Below the pieces are notes generated by a model. The model saw only the letters and a list, made by a program, of their open reading frames with translations. It had not been told where the DNA came from and searched no databases. A DNA stretch of 64,000 nt from an uncultured Poribacteria bacterium (GTDB taxonomy: Bacteria > Poribacteria > WGA-4E > WGA-3G): positions 998,481-1,062,480 of the forward strand of contig OY282383.1 of assembly GCA_958295855.1 (NCBI GenBank), written 5' to 3'. The translations under genes and the position numbers were made by a program. Shown piece by piece: positions 43,266 through 52,650 of the stretch (position 1 is the stretch's first letter; each line of letters opens with the position of its first letter).

Positions 43266-46079
43266 TTACGGCACGCGGAGCGTGCCTACTACTGTTTCCA
43301 TCTGCTGTGGGGCACCCATCGCGGTAGAGATATACGGCCACTCTGTCACGAGGTTGTTGTACGCCGCAGCACTCGACGCATCGCCGCGCACCTCATAGTA
43401 CGCATACAACACGCGCGCCAAACGTTTCGCAGACTCCGAATCGCGCATCGCACGCGCAACTGCGGCGCAGCCCAAAATACCACCGCTGTGCTCTACGCCA
43501 GAAAGATGCCACATCATCCGCAGACACCCCTCCCACGCTGTCATCTCTTTTCTATTTTCACGCTCAGCGTATTCTTCTGCTCGCAACAGCCGAACCTTCC
43601 CGCGCGCAGCAATGAGCACTCTGTCGTGCAGCGCGGCGATGTCTATATCCTTCGCTTTTGAAAGCCCCTCTGCATCCCCGAAGTTGCCCGCCATGTAGCC
43701 GTGCTGCCGCAGCCACGTCAAACAGAACTGACTCTCCGCATCCAGTTCGCCTGTCTCTTTTTCATGGTAGGCGGTGATTTCGTTGTTGATGTGCATGAGT
43801 GCCTCGCGGATTGGCACGATCTCACCACTGATTCGCATTACCTTGCTATAGCGGGAGTAGACCTCCATGCCGGGGCCGATGGCGGCTTGTGCCAAATCGA
43901 CCGGTCTGATGTTTGTGATGCGCGTGAGTCTGTCAAGTTCGCGTGGCATCTCTTTTTTCAGTGCTTGTAGAAATTCGTTGCGGGTTATGGTGGGAGCATC
44001 CTCAGGGCGCGGCCGGCACACTAACACAATAGAGGATGCCAGCGCGTTAATTCCTATTTTGAGACCGGTCGGACGCTCGGTGCGCATGGGCCAAGTGCTG
44101 ATTATTTTAAAGCCTGCATTGACGATTGCCGTGAGCATCGTCTCCCAGCCGGTGGACGTTTTTCCATCCTGTTCCTCTTCCTGCTGTTTGTAGGCGTAGA
44201 AAATGGAGGAGGGGAACTCGTCTGAGCAATGTTGCCGCATCCGCAGCAATGCCTTGCCAAGTAATTCCTCAAACCGCTTTTGTGAATTATCAAATCGTGC
44301 CGGAATGGCGACTATCTCTTCTTCTTTGGGGGTCAACATACCGGCGAATAGATCTGGGTAGGCATCACGAAGCAAGGGGCGTATCCAGACATAGAAGAAG
44401 TCGGAGAGATCTGCGTAGTCAATATTGTCGTAGTAGGGCGGATCTGTAATAAAAATGGGCATATCCTGAGCATGCGGCGTCGTACATACATCCGCCTGAT
44501 ACGCTTCTCCAATGTTTGCTGAGACAGGCAAATTCTCAACAACCCTTGCAATCCACGCTATCTGCGCCAGCCAGTTTCGTGTTGAGTTAGAGAACGGATT
44601 CGCCTCGGCGAAGTCCCACGTCATTGGAATGGCTTGGCGTCCAAAAACATGCTGGATTTTCTCGCTTTGGTTTTGCCAACAGGTGAAACTACAACCGCTA
44701 TCAGCAGTTCTATCAACAGCAAGGGACAGGTAAGTGCAAACCGCATCGGTATATCTTTTTTCCGCACCATCCTGAGCAATCTGATTGCGAACCTCAGATA
44801 GCACATCGCTAAAGGTAGTTAGTGCCGTGAGTTGTCGCTCGGTGAAGAGCTGATGCCAATGGGTAATTCCATACCCGCGGCCACTTACCAAAGTTGGATT
44901 ATTGGGCATTGCCTGCCGAGGTTTCCACTCGGATTTGGCCGACTGGGCTACTTTAATCTCCGCTTCAGTGGGTGCCAAGAACAGTTTCCTTCGGGCACCC
45001 TCGGCGACTATCGCTGTCAGTATCTCTCCGATTTTGCCCGCCTTCGCTTGTTCTCGAACATAAGCCAACTTGACAGCACTCCCGCACGCAAAGCAGTAGG
45101 CACCTGTTCGGCTGACTGTAGGCTTCGGCACGCCTTCAGTGTCGGTTTGCACGACCCATGAAATCGTGTTGGATTCCCGGTCAACAACCGGCTTCGTCCA
45201 ATGCTCATTGCCTTTCTTTTTAGAGAGTTGGAAGGTTTTCATCAGCGGCATCTGAAGGCCGCATGCAGGGTTGATACACGGCACTGTGCGCGCCCAGAGC
45301 CATGCCACAACCGTGGCAGTTATACCTGTGGGCAATTCCACGGGTGGATAGAGATGTCCGATGCGTTTGTGTGCCTGCTCACGCATCCACGCACCATAGT
45401 AGCGGATGTCGGATGCCAAGCCTGCGGTGCCTTTCCACGGCACACGCGTTTTCGTTTTACCTGTGCCGGTGAACATTCCCATCGGATCGGCATCAGGATG
45501 GACCGGTTTCTGGTTGTGAAACGTCGGCGGCAATTCAATCATCGCCTTGGTGAGCAGCACAGGCAGCGGATTCAGATCCGAGGCGCGTGCGCGTAATCCC
45601 AGGCGTTGTGCCTCAAGCGGGATGGAGCCGCCCCCACAAAACGGATCATAGATAGCGGGGCAGTGGTCGCGGAGGTACTGTAGGACTGCCGCCGGATCTT
45701 TTTCAAACCGCTGGCGACAGGCAGTCAGGTCTTCGGCGTTGTTGCGTGCGACAGAGATGGCAATTTCGCGGCGTGCCTCTGCCAAGAGGTTTTCGTCGGT
45801 GCTATTTTTCCAGATGACGAGTCGCCGGAGGAGGGTATGGAGTCGGTTTCGTTCTGCGTTCTGCTCGGGTTCGGTTGGGAATTCGTCTTTGCATTCGGAG
45901 GGATCGTCCACCATGCTGGCGAAGATAACGGCGCGGCATGCGGCGAGGGGGCGGCGTGCCCAGTAGCGGTGGAGTGTTGAGGGGTGTCCATGCGCCAGTG
46001 AAGCGTCTTTTGCAGACTCGTAGTTGATAGCTTGGAGGGGTATATTTACCTCAATGAGTTTTCTGCGGTAAGTCGTCAT
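43266..46079 (-). CDS. DUF1156-domain DNA methyltransferase
   Basis: The 937-residue protein begins with the DUF1156 segment (HGHPSTLHRYWARRPLAACRA) and has methyltransferase motif I (YDPFCGGGSIPLEAQRLG, near residue 150). A cysteine-rich zinc-ribbon-like part follows (CINPACG and CFACG). Motif IV TDPPYYDN lies near residue 535, indicating an amino-methyltransferase acting on adenine or cytosine in DNA. Such methylases often sit with DUF499 ATPases and nucleases in defence islands. Here no partner nuclease or helicase is adjacent, so it may be an orphan. ATG 46079 is the likely start; an upstream in-frame ATG at 46121 is possible. The C terminus reads into a dispersed GTGCC repeat. Confidence 0.85.
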   Translation of the reverse strand: MTTYRRKLIEVNIPLQAINYESAKDASLAHGHPSTLHRYWARRPLAACRAVIFASMVDDPSECKDEFPTEPEQNAERNRLHTLLRRLVIWKNSTDENLLAEARREIAISVARNNAEDLTACRQRFEKDPAAVLQYLRDHCPAIYDPFCGGGSIPLEAQRLGLRARASDLNPLPVLLTKAMIELPPTFHNQKPVHPDADPMGMFTGTGKTKTRVPWKGTAGLASDIRYYGAWMREQAHKRIGHLYPPVELPTGITATVVAWLWARTVPCINPACGLQMPLMKTFQLSKKKGNEHWTKPVVDRESNTISWVVQTDTEGVPKPTVSRTGAYCFACGSAVKLAYVREQAKAGKIGEILTAIVAEGARRKLFLAPTEAEIKVAQSAKSEWKPRQAMPNNPTLVSGRGYGITHWHQLFTERQLTALTTFSDVLSEVRNQIAQDGAEKRYTDAVCTYLSLAVDRTADSGCSFTCWQNQSEKIQHVFGRQAIPMTWDFAEANPFSNSTRNWLAQIAWIARVVENLPVSANIGEAYQADVCTTPHAQDMPIFITDPPYYDNIDYADLSDFFYVWIRPLLRDAYPDLFAGMLTPKEEEIVAIPARFDNSQKRFEELLGKALLRMRQHCSDEFPSSIFYAYKQQEEEQDGKTSTGWETMLTAIVNAGFKIISTWPMRTERPTGLKIGINALASSIVLVCRPRPEDAPTITRNEFLQALKKEMPRELDRLTRITNIRPVDLAQAAIGPGMEVYSRYSKVMRISGEIVPIREALMHINNEITAYHEKETGELDAESQFCLTWLRQHGYMAGNFGDAEGLSKAKDIDIAALHDRVLIAARGKVRLLRAEEYAERENRKEMTAWEGCLRMMWHLSGVEHSGGILGCAAVARAMRDSESAKRLARVLYAYYEVRGDASSAAAYNNLVTEWPYISTAMGAPQQMETVVGTLRVP

Positions 46080-46251
46080 AGTGCTTTCTGATTTCTCCTT
46101 TTGACTCTTCATGAGAGTCAAGCGTTCAGTAGAAGACGTGACTTATGATAACACGTCTTCTGCTTGTATGCAAAGAAAAATAAGAAGACTTTGCGTTTCC
46201 CCAAAAAGCGAAAGCATGCTATAATGCTTTTTCATATAGTGGAGGAACACA

Positions 46252-47319
46252 TTGATTAGCGAAGCGCGCCTGAAAACAATTCTCAACCAATTTCGCGACC
46301 GGCGAATTCTCGTTGTGGGCGATTTTTACCTCGATGCCTACTGGTACATAGACAAGACCCGTTCTACACTATCGTTGGAAACGCCGTGGCATACGAATCC
46401 CGTCGTTGAACAACGTTATAGCCCCGGTGCTGCGGGGACTGTCACAAATAATCTGAAAGCACTGGGCGTAGCCACGGTCTATACGTTAGGCGTTATCGGT
46501 GAGGATGGCTTCGGGGGGACGCTGCTAAATTGCTTACAAGCGAACGGATGCATTACAGATTTCATGGTGCAGGTGCCGAATTGGGTTACGCCTACCTATC
46601 TGAAACCGATTCATCGCGGCTACGAAGGCGTGGAAACAGAGGGACCGCGATTTGATATTGAGAATCAAGTGCCGATGGGTGACACCGTTGAAACTTCGGT
46701 TATCAATGCCTTCCAAACATGTCTGCCGCTTGTTGATGGCATAATTATCGGAGATCAGATGCCGCTTGAGAATTTAGGTGTTGTCACTACCCGTGTGAGA
46801 GAAGAATTGTGTGCCTTGGCAGTGGCGTTTCCAGAAAAAATCTTTTTCGCGGACTCCCGCACGCGAATTGGCGCGTACCGACATGTGATTATTAAACCGA
46901 ACCGGTTTGAGGCGAAACGTGCTGTACAGCAAGAGTGGCGCGGAGAGGACGTTGGCATCGAAGAGGCGAAGCAGTGCGCGGTTGCCCTCTCGCACAAAAC
47001 ACAAAACACAGTGTACATCACCCTCGGCGAAAATGGCATCCTCGTTTACAGTCAGGGTAAGTTCACACACATCCCCGGTATCCCGATTGATGATGAGATG
47101 GATGCGGTTGGGGCAGGTGACAGCGTTTCGGCGGGGCTTGTGGCGACGCTGTGTAGCCTGCGCGCTGGGGAAGCGGGCCTACAAGAGGAGACAACTATTG
47201 CAGCGGCTTATGTTGGAAATCTAGTCGCTTCGATCACCGTTACGAAAATTGGCACTACGGGTACAGCATCACCCGAGGAAGTCCTTGAACGACATCGGAG
47301 GCTGCATGAACGTTTTTGA
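46252..47319 (+). CDS. PfkB-family carbohydrate kinase (RfaE-like)
   Basis: The 355-residue kinase starts at TTG 46252 with ggagga just upstream and an extended -10 promoter (TG-C-TATAAT, 46217-46225). It resembles the kinase domain of heptose-1-phosphate kinases: ILVVGDFYLDAYWYID, SPGAAGTVTNNLKALG, FADSRTRIGAYRHVIIKPN, and the PfkB signature DAVGAGDSVSAGL. No nucleotidyltransferase domain is fused. The substrate is inferred as a sugar of ADP-heptose type only from similarity. It overlaps the following nitroreductase gene by 14 bases. Confidence 0.85.
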   Translation: MISEARLKTILNQFRDRRILVVGDFYLDAYWYIDKTRSTLSLETPWHTNPVVEQRYSPGAAGTVTNNLKALGVATVYTLGVIGEDGFGGTLLNCLQANGCITDFMVQVPNWVTPTYLKPIHRGYEGVETEGPRFDIENQVPMGDTVETSVINAFQTCLPLVDGIIIGDQMPLENLGVVTTRVREELCALAVAFPEKIFFADSRTRIGAYRHVIIKPNRFEAKRAVQQEWRGEDVGIEEAKQCAVALSHKTQNTVYITLGENGILVYSQGKFTHIPGIPIDDEMDAVGAGDSVSAGLVATLCSLRAGEAGLQEETTIAAAYVGNLVASITVTKIGTTGTASPEEVLERHRRLHERF

Positions 47320-48073
47320 TGCAATTAGGCAACGCCGAAGCCATCGCGGTGAATTTCAGAATCGTCCAATTGATGTCGCTGACCTGAATCAACTGATTGA
47401 AGCGGCACGATGGGCACCCTCGCCCTTTAACGTCCAACCTTGGGAATTGCTGATTATCCAAGAAACGGATGGAAAATCGGCACTCGCCGATGTAACAGAA
47501 CACGCCATCGTTGCACAATTCAAGGATGCAAAGTTTCTGGACGACAACAGCCGGTGGATGCGGCTCACCGACTCAGAGTGGCGAAAGCACGGAGACGGTG
47601 TCCTGCTCGCGGAGCACGTCACGCTACCGAAGCCACTTCAAGACAGCCCGGAAAAGCTGAGACCTGTGTTGAAAAATGCAAAGTCGTTGGCGTTTTTGGG
47701 GCATTTGGGGGCAGGGAAGATGCCAGCCAAAGAGATTGCGGCGCAGGTTCGCTCTGCCCCGCTGCTCATGTTAGTTACAATGAATTGCAAGCGGTACCCG
47801 CCGGGCGAGGGTGCTACGCGCTGGATGTGGCTCAGTATGGGGATGGCAATTCAGAACGTGCTGCTTACTGCTACCTCACTCGGTATCGGTGTGCAGTTTG
47901 TCAGTGCGCCTTTGGAAAGGGCGGAGGACCGGGATAAGATTCGTCAACTTTTCAACCTTCCAGCATTTCACGAGGTAATTACGCTGCTCAGAATAGGCTA
48001 TGTTGATGGAGATAGTGCAGATTCTGTCAGGTTACAACAGTCAGAGTTTGTGCATTTTGAAAAGGTTGAGTAG
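47306..48073 (+). CDS. Nitroreductase family protein
   Basis: The 255-residue FMN-dependent reductase has IRQRRSHRGEFQNRPID at the N terminus (FMN phosphate contacts), AARWAPSPFNVQPWELLII, and the WLSMGMAIQNVLLTATSLGIG helix. A central insertion of about 60 residues (SRWMRLTDSEWRKHG...) is longer than in short nitroreductases. The substrate is unknown. The start at ATG 47306 has ggagg upstream and overlaps the kinase gene, so translation is coupled. Confidence 0.88.
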   Translation: MNVFDAIRQRRSHRGEFQNRPIDVADLNQLIEAARWAPSPFNVQPWELLIIQETDGKSALADVTEHAIVAQFKDAKFLDDNSRWMRLTDSEWRKHGDGVLLAEHVTLPKPLQDSPEKLRPVLKNAKSLAFLGHLGAGKMPAKEIAAQVRSAPLLMLVTMNCKRYPPGEGATRWMWLSMGMAIQNVLLTATSLGIGVQFVSAPLERAEDRDKIRQLFNLPAFHEVITLLRIGYVDGDSADSVRLQQSEFVHFEKVE

Positions 48074-48188
48074 CCGCAGCAGCAGGCACGAGGGCCCGCC
48101 CCACCCCACGTCCTCCCCCACCCCACGTCCTCTACAACAGAGCGGGTGGACCCTGTAGCATCGCCCCTACGGGAAAAACACATCCTAA

Positions 48189-48302
48189 TTAGCGCTTCTG
48201 CAATAATTCTTTCAATGCCGATTTTTTCTTTTTCAGTCGCCGTTGCTGGCGTTGCCGGATTTGTGTCCGTCGCCTGACCTGGCCACTTTTACTGCGTGGC
48301 AT
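48189..48302 (-). CDS. 37-residue highly basic protein
   Basis: The product (MPRSKSGQVRRRTQIRQRQQ, then RRLKKKKSALKELLQKR) is about half Arg/Lys/Gln and has a strong ribosome site (gaaaggggg) before the ATG. It starts 4 bases after the stop of the upstream gene, whose product also begins with a very basic segment. Such peptides are usually nucleic-acid or ribosome binders. It is not recognised as a known ribosomal protein. Confidence 0.5.
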   Translation of the reverse strand: MPRSKSGQVRRRTQIRQRQQRRLKKKKSALKELLQKR

Positions 48303-48306
48303 AATT

Positions 48307-49524
48307 TTACCCCCTTTCTTCAATCGTTTTGGCGAGGTACATGAGTGCGGATTTGCACTGTGCTTCTACCTCTTCCATCGCCATGGTAAGTTCGGCTTCT
48401 GAACAGGCGTGCAACTGAAGCCGATCTTCGGTAACCGTTATGTAGCGTTCACGCGCGGTATCAGCAAATTCAATTTGTTCGCCGCTTTCATTCACCAAGA
48501 CGTAGTTTGCAGGCCTATCTTGTGAAGCCTCGTCGCCTGCCCACGTTTCAAAGAGCTCTTTTATCGCTAAGCCCTCAAAATTTTTATAGAGTGCCCGGGC
48601 AGGCAGCGCCTCTGGTGAAAGCGTTGGCGCGGGTGTTGCGGCTGGTGATATTTCTGGAGTCGGTGTTTCAGGAGGCGAGGGTGCTGCTGGCTCAGGTGTC
48701 GGCAGTATTACCTCTGCTAACGGAGGGGCCGCTTCCTCTCTATCGGGCAGTTCCTCTCTATCGGGCGGTTCCTCTCCTGATACGTCCGAAAAGACAGTGA
48801 CCGATTCAGATTGATAGGCTTCTGCATCTTCATATTCCAACACATCTGAAAGCATGCCTTTGACATCTTCACGTCCCTTCATCGTCACGTCTGGCTCCTC
48901 CACAAGCATCCGAAGTGTTTGGATGCCAATGCTTTGAATCAGCGGATGAAAGGCCAACATGTCTGATGGCGCTACCTCAAAAAGCGAGCGCGTGACAAAG
49001 GCTACCTCCGCCATACTGCGATTGCCAATCAGTTTAAGGCGGTTTTCACATGCTGTCAAAGTTTGTATTAACTGCTGCATGAACTCCGGTGTAACGAGAT
49101 GCGGGAGTACTTCCATTCGGAAATGTTCGCACGCCTGTTCTGCATGCGCCATCTGGTTCGCCTGTTCTGGCATTGGCTGACTCTCCTCCGCTATTGAATC
49201 AATCGTATCGGATTCAAGTCCGGGGGATTCCGCCGCTTCTGCTAAAGCGGTTTTCGCGCCGTCCATCTCGTAGCGATTCAGTAGCTCCGTCACCCAGGTG
49301 TACATCAGTTCAAAATCGAAATGGACACCTCCCAGTTCCGGTTCATTCAGCAGTTCGCGACTCTGTGAGATGCACGCGTGCAAGTGTTCCTCTTCCGACT
49401 TTTCGTACGGGAGCCTGCGCTGTTTTTCTATAGCTATCTGTTTTTGTCTGGATTTGCGGTCGCGATTGCGCTTTTCACGTTTGCGCGCCACATTTACAGA
49501 CTTACGCCCTTTTTTCTTTGCCAT
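48307..49524 (-). CDS. Hypothetical protein with basic N terminus and proline-rich linker
   Basis: The 405-residue protein has a strongly basic start (MAKKKGRKSVNVARKREKRN, to about residue 40). A helical central part follows, then an acidic and proline-rich linker (about residues 255-320, with DREELPDREE and PTPEPAAPSPPE), and a C-terminal domain (YVLVNESGEQIEFADTARERYITVTEDRL). No family was recognised. The basic tail suggests RNA or ribosome contact. The promoter at 49625-49653 is consensus-like, so it is probably expressed well. Confidence 0.65.
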   Translation of the reverse strand: MAKKKGRKSVNVARKREKRNRDRKSRQKQIAIEKQRRLPYEKSEEEHLHACISQSRELLNEPELGGVHFDFELMYTWVTELLNRYEMDGAKTALAEAAESPGLESDTIDSIAEESQPMPEQANQMAHAEQACEHFRMEVLPHLVTPEFMQQLIQTLTACENRLKLIGNRSMAEVAFVTRSLFEVAPSDMLAFHPLIQSIGIQTLRMLVEEPDVTMKGREDVKGMLSDVLEYEDAEAYQSESVTVFSDVSGEEPPDREELPDREEAAPPLAEVILPTPEPAAPSPPETPTPEISPAATPAPTLSPEALPARALYKNFEGLAIKELFETWAGDEASQDRPANYVLVNESGEQIEFADTARERYITVTEDRLQLHACSEAELTMAMEEVEAQCKSALMYLAKTIEERG

Positions 49525-49624
49525 GGTCGTATTGTTTCGCCGTTAGTCTAGTTGTTTGGTGAATAGTCCCAGCTCTGCTCAATATTTCAAGCAGTGCGTC
49601 ACTTCAATTCTTTTTCTTATTTTA

Positions 49625-49653
49625 AGTATATACAAACGCAAATTTATTGTCAA
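49625..49653 (-). promoter_or_regulatory. Promoter of the basic-tailed hypothetical gene
   Basis: Read leftward, TTGACA (49653-49648) and TATACT (49630-49625) are 17 bp apart. In the same 398-bp gap a weaker rightward pair, TTGTGT (49722-49727) and TATCAT (49745-49750), may serve the TonB receptor. A short near-inverted ttgtcaattatcag / gacaactgatag pair lies near 49777-49861. No gene is seen in the gap. Confidence 0.65.
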
Positions 49654-49922
49654 GGTTTAATTCTAGTATTTTACGCTATTCAGATAGAAAACAGCTCACG
49701 CCAACGAAATAAATGTTTAATTTGTGTAATTGCGTAACTTGTGGTATCATGTAGACGTTGGAAAAAAGGTAATAGTTGTCAATTATCAGTTAAGATGTCT
49801 TGTGGCAGAGACACAAAAGTTTGATGCCACAATATTTAACTGCCTGCTGACAACTGATAGCTGTTGAAAAGAGACGATTGTTTCTTAACATAGTTTTTGC
49901 AAAAAACAAAGAGGAATATTGT

Positions 49923-52535
49923 ATGCATTACACAATGTATTTTAAGCCAATTATTCTTTCGCTCAGCATCGTTCTAGGACTGTCTATGTGTGTCCTCCCC
50001 ACGGTTGTAGCACAGGAAGAAGCTGACCAAGGGGCAACAACAAGCGAAGCGAAAACAGACGAAGAAACTGGAGCAATGGAAGAAGCGGAGGCACCTGTAC
50101 GGCTTGAGGGCCTCGTCGTCGTAGGGACTCGTTCTCAGCCCCGTTCGGTGCTTGATTCCGCAGTGCCAATTGATATTGTTTCAGGCCAAGCCTTTGAAAA
50201 GCAGGCCGGTGCCGATTTGCCGAATTTGCTGAGAAGTTTAGTACCGTCCTACAACGTTAACACACAGCCGATTAGCGATGCGTCAACGGTTGTCCGGCCA
50301 GCGAATTTACGAGGGCTGGCACCCGACCACACCCTGGTGCTGGTGAACAACAAGCGTCGGCACCGTGCCGCTGTTATCCACTGGCTAGGGAACGGTATAT
50401 CTGATGGTGCGCAAGGTGCTGACTTGTCTGCCATTCCTGCAATCGCGCTGAAACAGGTGGAGGTGCTTCGAGATGGGGCATCTGCACAATACGGCTCCGA
50501 TGCGATTGCCGGGGTATTAAACTTTCAGCTGAAAGACAACTACGAAGGCGGGAGTTTTCAATTCAAACCCGGTATCTACCAGTACGGTGACGGCAGACAA
50601 TATTCTGTCGCAGGGAACATCGGGCTAGGTAGCCCTAACGCGTGGACGAACCTCAGCGTTGAATACGGGGGCTCAAACCCAACTAGCCGCTCAGTCCAAT
50701 GGAGCAAGGCCGAAGCGCTCATCAACGCAGGCAACACTGATGTGAGAGATCCCGTGCAAATTTGGGGCCAACCGATTATAGACAACGATTTCAAGTTCTT
50801 TGCCAATTACGGCAGCACGTTCACAGATACCATCGATTTCTATGGGCATGCTAATTATGCAAGCAAACGCGTCGAGGGGGGATTCTATTTCCGACACCCC
50901 AATGAGCGCCCCCATGTGTTTGGCGTTGTACGTGATGGTGAACAGTATTTGTTGGTTGGAAACTTAGCAGGCACGGAGGATCCGAATGCCGACGACATCC
51001 TGGTAACCGACAATGTGCCAGATCCTGTTGCATTGCAAGCGGTTAAGGATGACCCGAATTTATTCTCGTTTCAGGAAATGTTCCCCGGTGGGTTCACCCC
51101 CAGATTTGGTGCGTACACTAATGATGCCTCCGTGCTAGTTGGCGTTAAAGGTGCCGCGCTCGGAGAAGCGTTAGCCAAACCCCTAACGTGGGATTTGAGT
51201 GGGTATTTTGGGCGGCACGAGGCAGATTACTTCATTTTCAACACGGTGAACGCCTCCCTCGGGCCAGAAACCCCCACAGAATTTGACCCGGGGGCTTATA
51301 TCCAAACAGAGTACAACTTGAACTTTGATGTGACGTACCCCCTCACTGACATGGTATTCCTTGCTTCCGGGCTGGAATATCGGAACGAAGGCTTTGAAGT
51401 GGTAGAGGGGCAGCGAGAATCTTATCAAATCGGTCCCCTGGCCGAACAAGGCTTTAGTTCTGCTTCCAACGGATTTTCGGGATTCGGTCGGATTGCCTCA
51501 GGCACCTGGGACCGATCCAACGTTGCTGCCTATTTGGAAAGCGAAATCAGACCGTTTGAGAGCTTGCTGCTGGCACTTGCCGTACGCGGTGAAAACTTTG
51601 AGACTTTCGGCGGCACTCTTAACTACAAAGCGGCGGCGAACTACAAGGTGATGGAAACGCTCCGGTTGCGTGGCGGCTATAGCAGTGGGTTCAGAGCACC
51701 AACGCCTGGACAGCAAAATACGTTCAACGTTAGCACTGTATATGATTTTACGCTCGGCGCTCTGGTCAATAGGGGGATTATTCCCTCAACGCACAGTGCC
51801 GCTGCGCTCCACGGTGGTGATGTACTCGAACCCGAAAAGTCAAACAACTTCACGGGTGGGTTTACCTTTGAGGTTATGGACGTAAACCTCACCATGGACC
51901 TTTTTGATATTCGGTTGAGGGATCGGTTAGGTCTAACGGAAGACATCACGCTCTCCGATGAAGATAAGGAGAATTTGGTGAGTGAAGGCATAACAAGTGC
52001 CAAGAACCTACAGAAATTCCGGTTCTTTACCAATGACTTCGATACCACAACGCAAGGCATTGATGTTGTTGTCACAGCCCCAGTAGCGAACGGTAATGTC
52101 ATCGCCGTGTATAACTACACAACCACGACTGTTACCAACGTCGCGGATACGCTGGCCTTTGACGATCGAAAAAATGAATTGGAAAAGGGGCTTCCCAAAC
52201 ACCGCGCCAGTCTCACTGCCACGCAATCCATAACCAATAGGTGGGGCGTGCTCGCACGTGCCTCTTATTTCTCTGGCTGGTTCGATTCTGAAGATTTCAA
52301 CCAGAACCCTGAGATGCCTGGTGTTGGAGAGTACTCCGGTAAGGTGGTAGTTGATCTAGAAACACAGTATATGGCGGATTCCGGTTTGACTATCACCATC
52401 GGTGGGAACAACATCCTCGACCAGTATCCAGATGAAAACCCGAATCAAACCGTGATTGGCAACCAATACGGCCAATTCAGCCCGTTCGGTTTTGATGGTG
52501 CTTTTTGGTATGCCAGATTTGGGTACAGTTTCTAA
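49923..52535 (+). CDS. TonB-dependent outer membrane receptor
   Basis: The 870-residue protein has a signal peptide (to about residue 31, VVAQE) and an acidic low-complexity segment. A plug domain follows (RPANLRGLAPDHTLVLVNNKRR...QVEVLRDGASAQYGSDAIAGVLNF), then a 22-strand-type barrel ending in an aromatic C terminus (FWYARFGYSF). It imports a large or scarce ligand across the outer membrane with TonB energy; the ligand is not evident. A TonB receptor confirms a Gram-negative envelope. The start ATG 49923 follows gagga; the in-frame codon at 49878 is too early. Confidence 0.93.
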   Translation: MHYTMYFKPIILSLSIVLGLSMCVLPTVVAQEEADQGATTSEAKTDEETGAMEEAEAPVRLEGLVVVGTRSQPRSVLDSAVPIDIVSGQAFEKQAGADLPNLLRSLVPSYNVNTQPISDASTVVRPANLRGLAPDHTLVLVNNKRRHRAAVIHWLGNGISDGAQGADLSAIPAIALKQVEVLRDGASAQYGSDAIAGVLNFQLKDNYEGGSFQFKPGIYQYGDGRQYSVAGNIGLGSPNAWTNLSVEYGGSNPTSRSVQWSKAEALINAGNTDVRDPVQIWGQPIIDNDFKFFANYGSTFTDTIDFYGHANYASKRVEGGFYFRHPNERPHVFGVVRDGEQYLLVGNLAGTEDPNADDILVTDNVPDPVALQAVKDDPNLFSFQEMFPGGFTPRFGAYTNDASVLVGVKGAALGEALAKPLTWDLSGYFGRHEADYFIFNTVNASLGPETPTEFDPGAYIQTEYNLNFDVTYPLTDMVFLASGLEYRNEGFEVVEGQRESYQIGPLAEQGFSSASNGFSGFGRIASGTWDRSNVAAYLESEIRPFESLLLALAVRGENFETFGGTLNYKAAANYKVMETLRLRGGYSSGFRAPTPGQQNTFNVSTVYDFTLGALVNRGIIPSTHSAAALHGGDVLEPEKSNNFTGGFTFEVMDVNLTMDLFDIRLRDRLGLTEDITLSDEDKENLVSEGITSAKNLQKFRFFTNDFDTTTQGIDVVVTAPVANGNVIAVYNYTTTTVTNVADTLAFDDRKNELEKGLPKHRASLTATQSITNRWGVLARASYFSGWFDSEDFNQNPEMPGVGEYSGKVVVDLETQYMADSGLTITIGGNNILDQYPDENPNQTVIGNQYGQFSPFGFDGAFWYARFGYSF

Positions 52536-52576
52536 AACTTATTTCATCAAAGGCACTAGATGTGCTTTTGGCAAAG

Positions 52577-52630
52577 GGCGCGGTTTTCAACCGCGCCTAC
52601 GCAATAGGAAGCGGCTTGAAACCGCTTCCT
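52577..52630. terminator. Double hairpin after the TonB receptor gene
   Basis: GGCGCGGTT/AACCGCGCC (52577-52597) is followed by AGGAAGCGG/CCGCTTCCT (52606-52630). The ccgcgcctac wording recurs near 31836, so this is a dispersed palindrome. It could separate transcription of the receptor from the downstream binding-protein gene. Confidence 0.5.
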
Positions 52631-52650
52631 AACACAAAAGGAAAATTTTT

